Source: Sternotherus odoratus
Lineage: Eukaryota; Chordata; Testudines; Kinosternidae
DNA length: 64,000 nucleotides
NCBI GenBank assembly: GCA_032164245.1
Contig: JAVMKO010000022.1
Coordinates: forward strand, 62,001 to 126,000
Reading direction: 5' to 3'
The notes beneath the pieces were generated by a model. It was not told the DNA's origin, ran no database searches, and saw only the letters and a program-made list of their open reading frames with translations. The translations under genes and the position numbers were made by a program. Below, in pieces: positions 54,820-64,000 of this stretch; the first letter of the stretch is position 1; every line of letters begins with the position of its first letter.

Positions 54820-55075
54820 ATTACAAAGACCTGATCTACGCTAGGTCAACATAAGCTGCAGTGCACTGACTTGGTTGCAGGTGTCTCGGTCTTAAATTTA
54901 TCTCCCACCGTGTAAACTGCCCATTATGCCAACACGGAAATACCTGTTCCCCAGGCAACATTGAGCCAAGGTTGATGCACTGAAGTCAACACAGTGCATG
55001 TGTAAACACCGCGTTACATGTGCCAACCTAACAGTTCTCCAGCAGCTATCCCACAATGGCTCAAGGCCACCATTT
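54820..55075. repeat. Probable DNA-transposon-derived repeat
   Basis: Text such as CTACGCTAGGTCAACATAAG, CACCGTGTAAACTGCC and CAGTGCATGTGTAAACACCG resembles a common turtle repeat family. No clear terminal repeats are visible. Confidence 0.4.
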
Positions 55076-55465
55076 CCCACCTAAACAACAAGAAACTGCT
55101 GCAGATCAAATGGGTGGGAAAACACCCCAAACTTGAGGAGATTTTAAGTTGACAGTGGACAGAACATGGGGAAAAATCTGAAGAGAAAAGAGAATTAGTC
55201 AATCATTTGAGAGAAAACTAGAGAATTGACATGGATTTCCTATCCACATTGGATAGTTAGAGAACTGGGGCAGAAATGAGATTTTTGCCAATTCTGGGGG
55301 GTAAGGGGAAGCAGCCTTCACCCCCCCAACCCTGTCCTGTGGTGAAATGTGCCATGTCACACTGTCTCTCTCTCCCCTCCCTCCATCTCTGGTCTTCCCC
55401 CCTTTCCCTACCTGACACCTCCACTCTCCAGGCACACAAAGGGCAAACTCCATTGGAGCCCAGTC

Positions 55466-55589
55466 TAGGGTGACCAGAGAGCAAATGTGAAAATTGGAGA
55501 TGGGAAGTGAGGGGTAATAGGAGGCTATATAAGAAAAAGACCCCAAAATCGAGACTATCCCTATAAAATCGGGACATCTGGTCACCCTG
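55466..55589. mobile_element. Small MITE with GGGTGACCAGA termini
   Basis: Begins TAGGGTGACCAGAG and ends ATCTGGTCACCCTG; the interior has TATATAAGAAAAAGACCCC and ATAAAATCGGGACATC. The length, about 124 bp, and the inverted ends fit a MITE common in turtles. Confidence 0.75.
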
Positions 55590-55749
55590 CCCCAGTCTCT
55601 TCTCTTCCTGAATCCTCCACTTTGCTCCCTGAGCAGGAGCTGTGGCCAGCTACATCACCGCTCTCAAGGCAGCTCTTGGCCTCCCTCAGGGACAGTCACA
55701 ACCAGGGACCAGATTCCCAGGAGCTGCGAAATCTCAGGTCTGCAAACGG

Positions 55750-56190
55750 GATGCCGTTAATGGAGGGGTGACACAGGACCATTAATGGATATAATGTGGG
55801 GGGGGGGAGTGAGAATGTGGCCGTTAAAGGATATAACATGGGGTGGGAGGGGGAGCGGGGCCATTAATGGCTATAACATGGGGGGAGGGGAACAGGGCCA
55901 TTAATGGATATAACGTGGGGGGAGGGGTGACACAGGGCCATTAATGGATATAACATGGGGGGAAGGGGAGCGGGGCCGTTAACAGATATAACGTGGGGGG
56001 AGGGGCGCCATTAATGAATATAACGTGGGGGGGATGGGGAGCAGGGCCGTTAACAGATATAACGGGCATGGGGCATGGTGCTGAGAATGGGGGAAGGACT
56101 GGGGCAGGGCCCGGACAAAGATGATAGCAGGGGGAGGCACGGGGAAGTGCAGGCTCTGTGCAGGGGGGCATTAATGGATATAACGGCCGA
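55750..56190. repeat. Minisatellite of ATTAATGGATATAACGTGGG units
   Basis: Eight to nine units of about 40-48 bp: GGCCATTAATGGATATAACG, then a G run with variable AGGGGTGACACAGG or AGGGGAGCGG. Variants have GTTAACAGATATAAC. The array ends directly upstream of the CpG-rich promoter region. Confidence 0.88.
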
Positions 56191-56199
56191 GGGGGTGAC

Positions 56200-56720
56200 G
56201 CGGGGCTGTGAATGGGGGCAGGGCCCAGCCGTGTGCTCTATGGGGGGCGGGGCAGTCTCCACGGGGGGGGTCTCTGCTCCCCACACTGACCCGTTGTCAG
56301 TTCCAGCTCTGGCCGTGTGCAGGGCCAGCAGCGAGGAAACGCCCCTCCCCCCTCGATCGGCGCAAGGGCAGAAACTGCTTCCAGACAGCGCGCAGGGCCT
56401 GCTGGGAAATGTAGTGTCCGTTGGAACTCGGCCGCCACCGCGCATGAGCAGCGCTCAGCGACTCCCGGGGCGGCTCTTCCCAGAGCGACAGAGCCAGGAC
56501 CGACAGAGGGTGAGTGCGGGGGTGGGACCTGTCACCTGTCTCCTCTCCTGCACACCCCTCCCCCACCAGTGTGTGCCATGTTCCAACCGCCCCAACCGTC
56601 ACCTGTCTCCTCCCCCCCACCAGGTGCCGCATCACTTCCAGAGCCCGCTGAGGGGGACGGGATGCGCCGGGCTTGAGGCAGAGCCGGTGAGACGCAGTTG
56701 GGGGGGTTCTGGGTCCCTCC
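56200..56720. promoter_or_regulatory. CpG-rich promoter region with ZNF143-type site
   Basis: This is the most CpG-rich unique DNA in the window. GCCTGCTGGGAAATGTAGT at 56397-56415 matches, on the minus strand, the ZNF143/SBS promoter motif ACTACATTTCCCAGCAGGC. On the plus strand a first-exon-like segment ends in GACAGAGG|GTGAGTGCGGG (56509/56510). The direction is uncertain: it could drive an unplaced plus-strand transcript, the minus-strand KRAB-ZNF gene starting 1.8 kb away, or both. Confidence 0.65.
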
Positions 56721-56734
56721 TCCCCAGGTAGTCC

Positions 56735-56926
56735 AGAGGGGGAGGATAGCTCAGTGGTTTGAGCATTGGTCAGTTAAAGCCAGGGTTGTGAGTTCAATTC
56801 CTGAGAGAGCCATATAGGGAACTGGGGCAGAAATCTGTGGGTGAGATTATGGCCTGCATGGTGCAGGTCAGACTAGATGATCATAATGGTCCCTTCTGAC
56901 CTTAAAAGTCTATGAAACATAAAAGA
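56735..56926 (+). repeat. tRNA-derived SINE with CR1-like tail (turtle type)
   Basis: GGATAGCTCAGTGGTTTGAG is an A box, and GGTTGTGAGTTCAATTCC contains the B box. The body follows (ACTGGGGCAGAAATC), and the 3' part is CTAGATGATCATAATGGTCC then CTGACCTTAAAAGTCTATGA. This is the chelonian Cry-type SINE structure and is my main evidence for a turtle. Confidence 0.85.
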
Positions 56927-56949
56927 TTGTTATGAAGGAGAAATATTGT

Positions 56950-57443
56950 TCTTCTTAACTCCTGAGAATAGGACAAGAAGCAGTGGTTTTAAATTGCAGC
57001 AAGAGCAGTTTAGGTTGGACATGAGGAAAAACTTCCTGCCAGAGAGGATAAATACTGGAATAAATTGCCTAGGGAGGTTGTAGAATCTCCATCATTGGGG
57101 ACTTTGAAGAGCAGGCTGGACAAACACCTGTCAGGGATGGTCTAGATCAGGGGTTCTCAAATGGGGAGAGGGGCTGTGAGTTATTGCATAGGGGGTCACA
57201 AGCTTCTAGCCTCCACCTCAAACCCCATTTCACCTTGAGCATTTATAATTGTGTTAAATATATTAAAAGGTGTTTTTAATTTATAAGGGGGGGTCACACT
57301 CAAAGGCCTGCTATGTGAACAGGGTCACCAATACCAAAGTTTGAGAACCAATGATCTGGATAAATTTAGTCCTGCCTTGAGTGCAAGGGTCTGGACTGGA
57401 TGACCTCTCAAGCTCCCTTCCAGCTCTATGTTTCTATGAACCA
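56950..57443 (+). repeat. CR1 LINE 3' end, split by a small hAT element
   Basis: TTAGGTTGGACATGAGGAAA, AACTTCCTGCCAGAGAGG, GGACAAACACCTGTCAGGGA at the left; AGTCCTGCCTTGAGTGCAAG, CTGGATGACCTCTCAAG and TTCTATGAA at the right. This is the well-known CR1 3' region. Confidence 0.85.
57148..57353. mobile_element. Small hAT-type element inside CR1
   Basis: Termini CAGGGGTTCTCAAA and TTTGAGAACCAATG. The flanking octamers GTCTAGAT and ATCTGGAT match at 6 of 8 positions, and CR1 resumes exactly after them. Confidence 0.75.
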
Positions 57444-57870
57444 GAGGCCAGAGAAGAGCAGAATCAAAGGAGTCACTCTGGGGGATTCTCCCTCTCATTG
57501 TCCCCAGGCAGCTGTCTCAGGTTTACGAAGTTGTTTGATGTTCCAGTCTTTATCCAGTCTCTCCTGAAAGGGGGCCCCCCTTTCATGTGCTGGGCCTACT
57601 TTTAGCTTTTGGCAAGTGTGACCCCAGGGGGTCTGAGACTGGGACTTCTTGCCTCAGCACACCTTGTTTCTTTCTGTGGCTCCCCAGTGAGACCAGATGA
57701 GTGGATATGCCTCCTAGAGACTGTGAACATAAGAACATAATGACTGTTATGGTCCATCTAGCTCAGTGGCCAATGCCAGATGCCTCTGTGGTTCTGTAAA
57801 TCACCAGACAGGAGAGAGACTTTACCTGTGTGAAGTGCTGACTGGCAGCAGAATGCATTACACCCTACCT

Positions 57871-58890
57871 CAGGGATGGGCAAAGTTTTAGGCCTGAGGG
57901 CCACATTGGGGTTAAAAATTGTGCAGAGGGCCAGGTAGGGAAGGCTGTGCCAAGCCCAAAGAGCCTGACCCCACACCTTATCCAACTCCCACCCACTTTC
58001 CACCCCCTGACTGCCCCCTCAGAACTCCTGACCCATCCAACCCCGCACCCCTGTCCTTGTCCCAATAGTCACCTCTGGAGACCCCCCAATCCAACTGCTG
58101 CCCCAGAAACCCACCCCCTATCTAAGCACCCTGCTTTGTTCCCCGATTACCCCCTCCTGAGATTCCCCACACAAACCACCACCCCCTGGGACTCCACCCC
58201 ATCTAAGCCCCCTGTTTTATTCCCTGACTGCCCTCCCAAAATCCCCCCCATGCAAACCACCAGCCCTGGACCCCTTCACCAACCCACATCCCTTACCTTA
58301 CCTTGCTGTGCGGTCCTCGAACCAGCACCAGTGCTCCACCAGGCCCCGACCAGGGACAGCAGGGCCCCACTGTTTCCCATGCTCAGCCAGGCCCCTGAAA
58401 TTGACCTGGCCTCCAGGCAGGGAGCGCAGGGCAGGCCAGGCCGAGCACCCACAGCACGCTGGCCGGGGCCTTGGGCCGGGCCCAGTGAGCTCCCATGCTG
58501 GCCCGGGAGCACAGGGAGTAGCGACTGCCCACACTCCACCGGGCACCTGGCCAAGGAGAGCAGGGTGGTCCCAGCCCGGGAGCGTGGGAACCCCTGGCGC
58601 TCTCCACTGCCCCCGGCCTCCGAGCACAGGGACCCATGACTCTCTGTAGTCCACCCGGCCCTCAGCCAAGGAGCATGTGGCAGGCCTGTCCCGGGAGAGT
58701 GGAACCCATGGCTCCCAACCTGGGAGCACCAGGCCCAGAGGCTCCCCACACTTGACCCAGCCCACAGCCAGACAGCCCGGGGCCCGGTGGTGCACGGGGT
58801 GCACAGGCAACCCCAGCCTGAGCTCATGGGCCAGATGAAAATGGCCAGCAGGCCACCTGTGGCCTGCGGACCATAGTTTGCCCACCCCTG
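57871..58890. mobile_element. hAT-type non-autonomous transposon, 1,020 bp, 8-bp target duplication
   Basis: Termini CAGGGATGGGCAAA and TTTGCCCACCCCTG (one mismatch). CCCTACCT flanks both ends exactly (57863-57870, 58891-58898). The interior is C-rich with many imperfect CACAGGGA/CCCAGC blocks. It has no transposase; the open frames in it are compositional. Confidence 0.93.
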
Positions 58891-59384
58891 CCCTACCTGA
58901 CAGGAAAAGTCCATCAACACCAGAAAGACTATTAGGAGATGTTAAAGACTGTTGTACTCTTCACTTTCCATTAGCTGAGTTTGCAGTTCAGAGCACATGA
59001 CAGGAAGGGGATTAAAACCCCATACAGAAGGAACTGATCATCTGTATTCTACTTGGACTCTGGGATGCAAAATTTCTAGGCATAAGCAAGATATCCCCAG
59101 CTGCTTAGCCTGGGTGAGTCCTAAAGAATATGTAGAGCTTGCTTATTATAAAAGCTTTTAGTACCTTTTTAAATTTGACTGTACTTCATCTGCATCTGTA
59201 CTATTACCTGCTTTAACCTTGTAAACAACTCTCATTTCCTTTGAAATAATTCTTAATAAAGATATTACAGGACTGGCTACAAGTGTTGTCTGTTGGGAGA
59301 TCTAAGATTCAATTGACCTAAAGAAGTGATCAGTCCTTTGGGAGTGGCAATAACCTGATGATTGCTGTGAGTCATCAGGTAAGG
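58891..59384. other. Unassigned DNA
   Basis: I see no gene here. The text CCTTGTAAACAACTCTC and AATAAAGATATTACAGG near 59220-59270 could be the 3' end of an old retro-copy. Confidence 0.35.
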
Positions 59385-59746
59385 CAGTGGTTCTCATCCA
59401 GTGGTCTGGGGCCTCCTGGGAGGACAATGAGCAGGTTTCAGGGGGTCTCCAAGCAGGGCCAGCATTATACTCCCTGAGGCCTAGAGCAGAAATCTGAAGT
59501 CCCAGTGCATGGGGGTGAAGTCTGGGGCCCTTAGCACCCACCCAGGGCTGCAGCCAAAGCTTAAGCAATGTAACTTTGTGGGTGGTCCTGTGGCGTGGGG
59601 CCCCAGGCAGTTGCCCTTCTTGCTACCCCCTAATGCCAACCCTGGCATTTATATGGAGAAAATCAGTTCTTGTGGCCCTCGTGGTCCTTGGAGTTTTTCT
59701 TTCTGAGCCCCCTCTCCCCATGCTATAAAAAGGTTGAGAACCCCTG
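59385..59746. mobile_element. hAT-like MITE, 362 bp
   Basis: Termini CAGTGGTTCTCATCC and AGGTTGAGAACCCCTG form an imperfect inverted repeat of the hAT type. The flanking octamers AGGTAAGG and TCCCAGAG do not match, so the ends may be from a decayed or recombined copy. Confidence 0.6.
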
Positions 59747-59907
59747 TCCCAGAGGTTCTAACCTGCATGGTGAGATATACAGGATGACCCAAGGGGACTG
59801 TCTGTGATTCCATGTTAACGCTGTTCCAGTGCCTTAGTTCCAGTGCCTTAGTCGTTTACACTGGATACCTGGTGGGTGAAATTTACATATAAAGCTCACA
59901 CCCAGTA

Positions 59908-59976
59908 TTAGCCCACGAAAGCTTATCCTCCTATACTTTAGTTAGTCTTTAAGGTGCCACAGGACACTTTGTTACC
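59908..59976 (+). repeat. Palindromic MITE family fragment
   Basis: TTAGCCCACGAAAGCTTATC, then TTTAGTTAGTCTTTAAGGTG and CCACAGGACACTTTGTTACC. Matches one arm of the fold-back element at 30647-30840. Confidence 0.7.
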
Positions 59977-60182
59977 AACCCAATTCAGGGTTTGTGTCCT
60001 GCTTCTTCCCAGTCTGCCTGAGGCTGGAGCTCATGCTCTCAGGTCACTGAGGACAGCGTTACAGAGACTTACGGGCACAACGCCGCCAGCAGCAATTTGC
60101 AGCAATGCAGAGCAGGCTTTACAGTGACACCGTGGGGGGGTGAAATGGTCTATGGACTCAGTCAAGCCCCAGTTCTCCTCCA

Positions 60183-60303
60183 GTGCACATCAGCATCCCG
60201 GCCACCTTCAAGGAGGGTCAAGGCTGCCACAGCTTCGGTGATGATGGATCTCCAGCATAGCATCACCTGCACCCCATGACCTGCCTCCTCTCCTGAGACA
60301 GAG
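60183..60303 (+). other. Possible non-coding exon
   Basis: Acceptor-like TTCTCCTCCAG before 60183 and donor-like GAG|GTGAGTGAC at 60303. It has only short frames. It could be a downstream exon of a transcript from the 56.4-kb promoter. RNA data would be needed, and the call is weak. Confidence 0.2.
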
Positions 60304-61984
60304 GTGAGTGACAGAGGGGGCACGATGGCTCCTGGGGGGGTTAGGGAAATGGATAACAAAACACACCTTCTGGGGGTCCCCCCTCAGGAATTGAAGGTGA
60401 CAGGCATTGAGGTGGCAGTAAAGGGGGAGCACAGGGATTGGGAGCAGCACCGTCAAAGGAAATGCTGCCCCGAGGCCTCAGCCAGAGGGTTGAGCCCTGA
60501 CACACTAGAAGGACCTGCCCTTACACCACCCCTGGACTCACAGTAATACGTGTGCAATATGTGTATGCCTGTAACATGTGTGTGCAGGAGCCTAGGACAG
60601 GAGACAGCTACTGGCTTCTCCAGTGCTAAAAGAGGACTGGAGGGGATGGACGACAAGGGGAGGCTGAACTAGAAATGGTGGCAGGAGGAGGAGGTGGAGA
60701 AAGAGGGAGACATTTGTAGGATGACCATTATTCCCATTCCACCATCACAAAAGTTCAGGAGAAGGGAGCTGTACTTCAGAATCACCCAACATCGACGTGG
60801 AGAGAGCACTGGACAGGGACTATTCCTGGCTCTGCCACCAGCCTGCTGGGTGACTTTGGGTAAGTCATTGCACCTCTCTGTGCCTCCAACTGCAATCTTG
60901 TGAGAGACCCACAACTGCCTATAGGGCTGCTAAGTCCTCCTGCCAACATCGCTCAATGCAAAAAGCTAGGAAATATACTTCCAGCAAGCTTTATGAACAC
61001 AGGATGTAAGGTTGCCTGGAGCTGTCTGGTGTCCCTCCAGAAGACACATCAGCAAAATTTAAACTTGTAATGATCATGAAATGCAGAGATACAGTACACA
61101 CTAATGTAATCCTAATTCAGACCCACGTGAGCAATGACCCTTCATATACTCCTACAACACACCTCTCTGCACCTGGGCATTTTAGAGAGTGCCTGTTACT
61201 GAAGTACTAGTGAAAACAACAACCATGGAACAGAATCAAGCACTTCCTCTTTGCTAAGGCAGAATTTGGCTTTAAGTGAGTTGCTCTGTAGAGGGGTTAT
61301 TGATACCTGTTCTACACTCGGACACTGAGCCTCTCCCCAGAGACAGCTGCACACTTGGTCAACTGACACCTCTTTTCCCCTTTTTACACTTCTTTCATCT
61401 TAACTCACTGAAGTTCCAGCTAACATTAAACATTCTCTTACCCATCGTTAGGCACACAGACTGCTCTCAGATCCCATCTCACTGCTGACTATCCCCATGG
61501 CAAACTGTCCTGATTCCTCCTGACAACAAGCACAGAAATGATACAGACTGGAAGCTCAAGGGACACATGCAGCTCTTTCCTTTCATCACACACATGGGGG
61601 ACTCAGACCCAGGTCCTCTCATATCACAACAACATCTCTAGTGTCTCTACCTTTCAATGCAGCTACACCTCACACTGAGTGTGGCTGGACTGCAGGCAGA
61701 TAGCACCCACTGGCTGTTGCCCACTCCAGAGGGCACAATTAAGGTTGCATCAGTGTGTATATTAGCTCACTGTACCATAGTTTTCAGAGTTTTGCTGAAC
61801 TTGACATTCTGGCAGGAGCAAACCATTACCAGCTGCACTCTTCAGCCAGCCCCAGGCCTCACTGAGGTCACTGTTTCCTGCCACCACAGACCTTCAAACT
61901 GCAACATGGTACACCAGTGCCGGAGTGGTGCACTAATGTCAATTCTACCTATATTACCAGTTTGCACCAGTGCCTAAAACACCA
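60304..61984. other. Unassigned DNA with one MIR-like SINE
   Basis: A MIR-like core lies at 60800-60890 (GACTATTCCTGGCTCTGCC, GGGTGACTTTGGGTAAGTCA, CACCTCTCTGTGCCTC). In the rest I see no supported gene. Confidence 0.5.
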
Positions 61985-62110
61985 GTGTGGCAGAGACCTT
62001 CAGTACCTGGAACAGCAGTACAGTGGTGCTAGAACTGGGATCTATTTCTAGCTCTGTCACGGACAGCCTGGGTGACCTTGGACATGTCAATGTTTTGCCT
62101 CCCAACTTTA
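61985..62110 (+). repeat. MIR-like SINE
   Basis: CTAGAACTGGGATCTATTTC, TAGCTCTGTCACGGACAGCC and TGGGTGACCTTGGACATGTC follow the CORE-SINE (MIR) consensus with moderate decay. Confidence 0.7.
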
Positions 62111-62261
62111 GTCTCTTTACCCAGCTGCCCACTCATTGGAGTCTCCTCTCTCTCCAGAGCTGCTCACCACTAAAAGCTGAGTGGGTGTCACCAGAGCTAA
62201 GGTCGCTCAGCTCTGGAATAGTCTGATAAGGGTGGCTGTGGAGTCTCTTTCCCTAGAGGTT

Positions 62262-62385
62262 CATAAGCACAGGTAGGACAAACCCTGTCAGAGATAATCT
62301 ACATGTACTTGGTCCTGCCTCAGGAGAGAGATCTGGATTGGATGATGTCTTGAGGTCCTGTCCAGCCCTACATTTCTATGATGCT
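62262..62385 (+). repeat. CR1 3' end fragment
   Basis: GGACAAACCCTGTCAGAGAT, CTTGGTCCTGCCTCAGG, GATTGGATGATGTCTTGAGG and ATTTCTATGATGC at the end, typical of CR1 tails. Confidence 0.75.
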
Positions 62386-62689
62386 ATGCAATATATACGT
62401 ATAAAAACACACACTACATAACTTCAGGCAAATCGGGAACATAACAAAAACAACATCCTATAGCATCAAATGACAATACAAAGGAAAAGAAAGCAACATA
62501 ACACAAACTAACACACCCTACAGTACACAATGGAAAAGAGTTCAACTCAAACCAGCACAAACACAGGCACCAACACGCTGAGGCAAAACAATGCACCATA
62601 AAAATATGCAACACAATATGATGCATCACAGTTCCAAATGGCACCATGCCGAACAGTGCAGCATAGAACAGGACACAGCGCAAGAGAAT

Positions 62690-62850
62690 TATTTCAATTA
62701 ACACATATGGAAGGGATCTTGACAGGTCACTATTCAAGCCTCCTGTGTTGAGGCAGGACCAAGTATCCCTAGACATTCCCAGACTGGTGCACCTCTAACC
62801 TGGTCTTGAAAACCTCCAAGAAAGGAAATTCCACAACCTCCCTTGGAAGC
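62690..62850 (-). repeat. CR1 fragment, minus strand
   Basis: TCAAGCCTCCTGTGTTGAGG, CAGGACCAAGTATCCCTAGA and TGGTCTTGAAAACCTCCAAG read as the complement of CR1 near-terminal sequence. Confidence 0.65.
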
Positions 62851-62929
62851 CAATGCAACACAAACACAGATCAAAACAACACTGTACACACACATGCTGG
62901 GCTTGGGGTTAAGGGGAGAGGCAAGAACT

Positions 62930-63045
62930 CGAACAATCTGAGTTCAGTTCCCACTTTTAACCAAATTCTCCATGCAAACTGGAGCAAATTACTTCAGCTC
63001 TCTGAGCTTCAGTTTCCCCATCTGTCAAGTGGAGAGCAGCCTCCC
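62930..63045 (+). repeat. MIR-like SINE
   Basis: GAGTTCAGTTCCCACTTTTA, ACTTCAGCTCTCTGAGCTTC and AGTTTCCCCATCTGTCAAGT match the MIR 3' core and tail. Confidence 0.7.
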
Positions 63046-63099
63046 AACATTTGCCTATTTAGCCTTTGCGCTGTTTGTGGTAAGGACTCTCTGTCACCA

Positions 63100-63365
63100 T
63101 GGGCAGGTCTACACTGCGGTTAGACACCAGTGGGTGGCCCGGGCCTGCTGACTTGGGCTCGCATGGCTCAGGCTGCAGGACTGTTCATTGTGGTGTAGAT
63201 GCTCCAGCCCAAGCTCTGTCACCCTCCCACCTCACAGGGTCCTACAGCCTGGGTCCAGCCCGAGCCCGGACATAGTGCAATTAAACAACCCCTTCACCTG
63301 GGCCCTGTGAGCCTGAGTCAGCTGCCATGGGCCAGCTGCGGGTTTTTAATGGCAGTGTTGACAGA
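63100..63365. repeat. Palindromic MITE
   Basis: GGTCTACACTGCGGTTAGAC at the left and GGCAGTGTTGACAGACC at the right are inverted. Inner blocks also pair (GACTTGGGCTCG / GAGCCTGAGTC; GGCCCGGGC / CCATGGGCC). This is a common turtle element. Confidence 0.75.
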
Positions 63366-63504
63366 CCCTTGGTGTCCGTTCAGCACCAGTCACAATGGGG
63401 ACCCTGATCTTGGTCAGTGTCTGTGAAAAGCCCTGCACAACAAGAGGCCTGCCAGGGAATTACAGGATCTCTGATTCTGTTTGGGATCCCGGTAGGAGCT
63501 GGAA

Positions 63505-63830
63505 AAATGTGGGGCCACTATCTTTGCCAGGGTTGGTGCAGTGCCCAGTACAGTGGAGGGGTGTGATCTTTGTCAGGGTCGGTACAGTGCCCAGTACAGT
63601 GGTGGGGTGTGATCTTTGCCAGGGTCGGTGCATTGCCCAGTAAAGTGGTGGGGTGTGATCTTTGTCAGGGTCGGTACAGTGCCCAGTACAGTGGTGGGGT
63701 GTGATCTTTGTCAGGGTCAGTGCAGTTCCCAGTACAGTGGTGGGGTGTGATCTTTGTCAGGGTCAGTGCAGTGCCCGGTACAGTGGTGGGGTGTGATCTT
63801 TGTCAGGGTCAGTGCCGTGCCAGGCCCAAC
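63505..63830. repeat. 46-bp minisatellite, second array, about 6-7 copies
   Basis: The same unit as 17588-18271 (GTGCAGTGCCCAGTACAGTG, GTGGGGTGTGATCTTTGTCA). Both arrays begin with AATGTGGGGCCA. Around this array, from about 63380 to the window end, looser units (GTGCCCAACACAATGGAGG, GATCACAGTCTGGATCTC) look like the ancestral, unexpanded form. Confidence 0.93.
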
Positions 63831-64000
63831 AGGGACACAGATATCAGTCTGGGTCTCTGAAGTGCCCAACACAATGGAGGTAGCAATGTGGGCAGCAGTC
63901 ATGCGCTGCCTGGCACAAGGGGGTCCATGATCACAGTCTGGATCTCAATATTACCTGGCACAACAGAGGGGTCTGATCTCACTTGGGGTCTCTGCAGCAC

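Noticed and set aside
57947..58920. Several Pro-rich frames on both strands at 58 kb
   Set aside because: They lie wholly inside the C-rich hAT element with 8-bp target duplication and reflect its composition.

Overview
The window is a transposon-dense stretch of vertebrate nuclear DNA, most likely from a turtle. The evidence is a tRNA-derived SINE with a CR1-like tail of the chelonian type at 56.7 kb, CR1 LINE fragments in several places, hAT and palindromic MITE families, MIR-like SINEs, and a KRAB zinc-finger gene with vertebrate splice signals. The species assignment is an inference from repeat types.

Layout. 1-5286: minus-strand Ty3/Gypsy retrotransposon cut by the window start, with a pol frame, a PNMA-like gag, a tRNA-Pro primer site and a 1.13 kb LTR. 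5463-16848: a G-rich/C-rich minisatellite (unit about 60 bp) carrying a truncated LTR at its left edge and a full class III (ERV-L-like) provirus with a tRNA-Ser primer site inside it. 17080-18271: an LTR fragment and a second minisatellite of 46-bp units. 18272-28658: a second provirus with a tRNA-Trp-type primer site, gag, a long intact pro-pol frame, an unrecognised small frame, and an env-position gene whose first half reads as two immunoglobulin-like domains. 28.7-35 kb: tRNA-like pseudogenes, a solo LTR, SINE and MITE copies. 35371-41738: a minus-strand LTR element without a polymerase, with a solo LTR of the tRNA-Trp family nested in it with a perfect 5-bp target duplication.

41.9-54.6 kb holds the only host protein gene I can assemble: a minus-strand KRAB-C2H2 zinc-finger gene. 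Four coding exons join in phase into a 400-residue frame, which is truncated by a 2-bp loss in the ninth finger. Its introns carry a hAT element in an older repeat (44 kb), a CR1 interrupted by another hAT (51.4-54.2 kb) and a 1.35-kb repeat also present at 33.7 kb. A CpG-rich promoter with a ZNF143-type site lies at 56.2-56.7 kb. The rest, to 64 kb, is SINE, CR1, hAT, MIR and MITE sequence, ending in a second array of the 46-bp minisatellite.

Most notable: the Ig-like env region of the tRNA-Trp provirus, four ACGT cores spaced exactly 23 bp in its U3 (kept in three LTRs), the exact coincidence of three LTR edges with the same phase of the 60-bp minisatellite, and a 17:1 G-to-A bias in the left LTR copy that looks like cytidine-deaminase editing.
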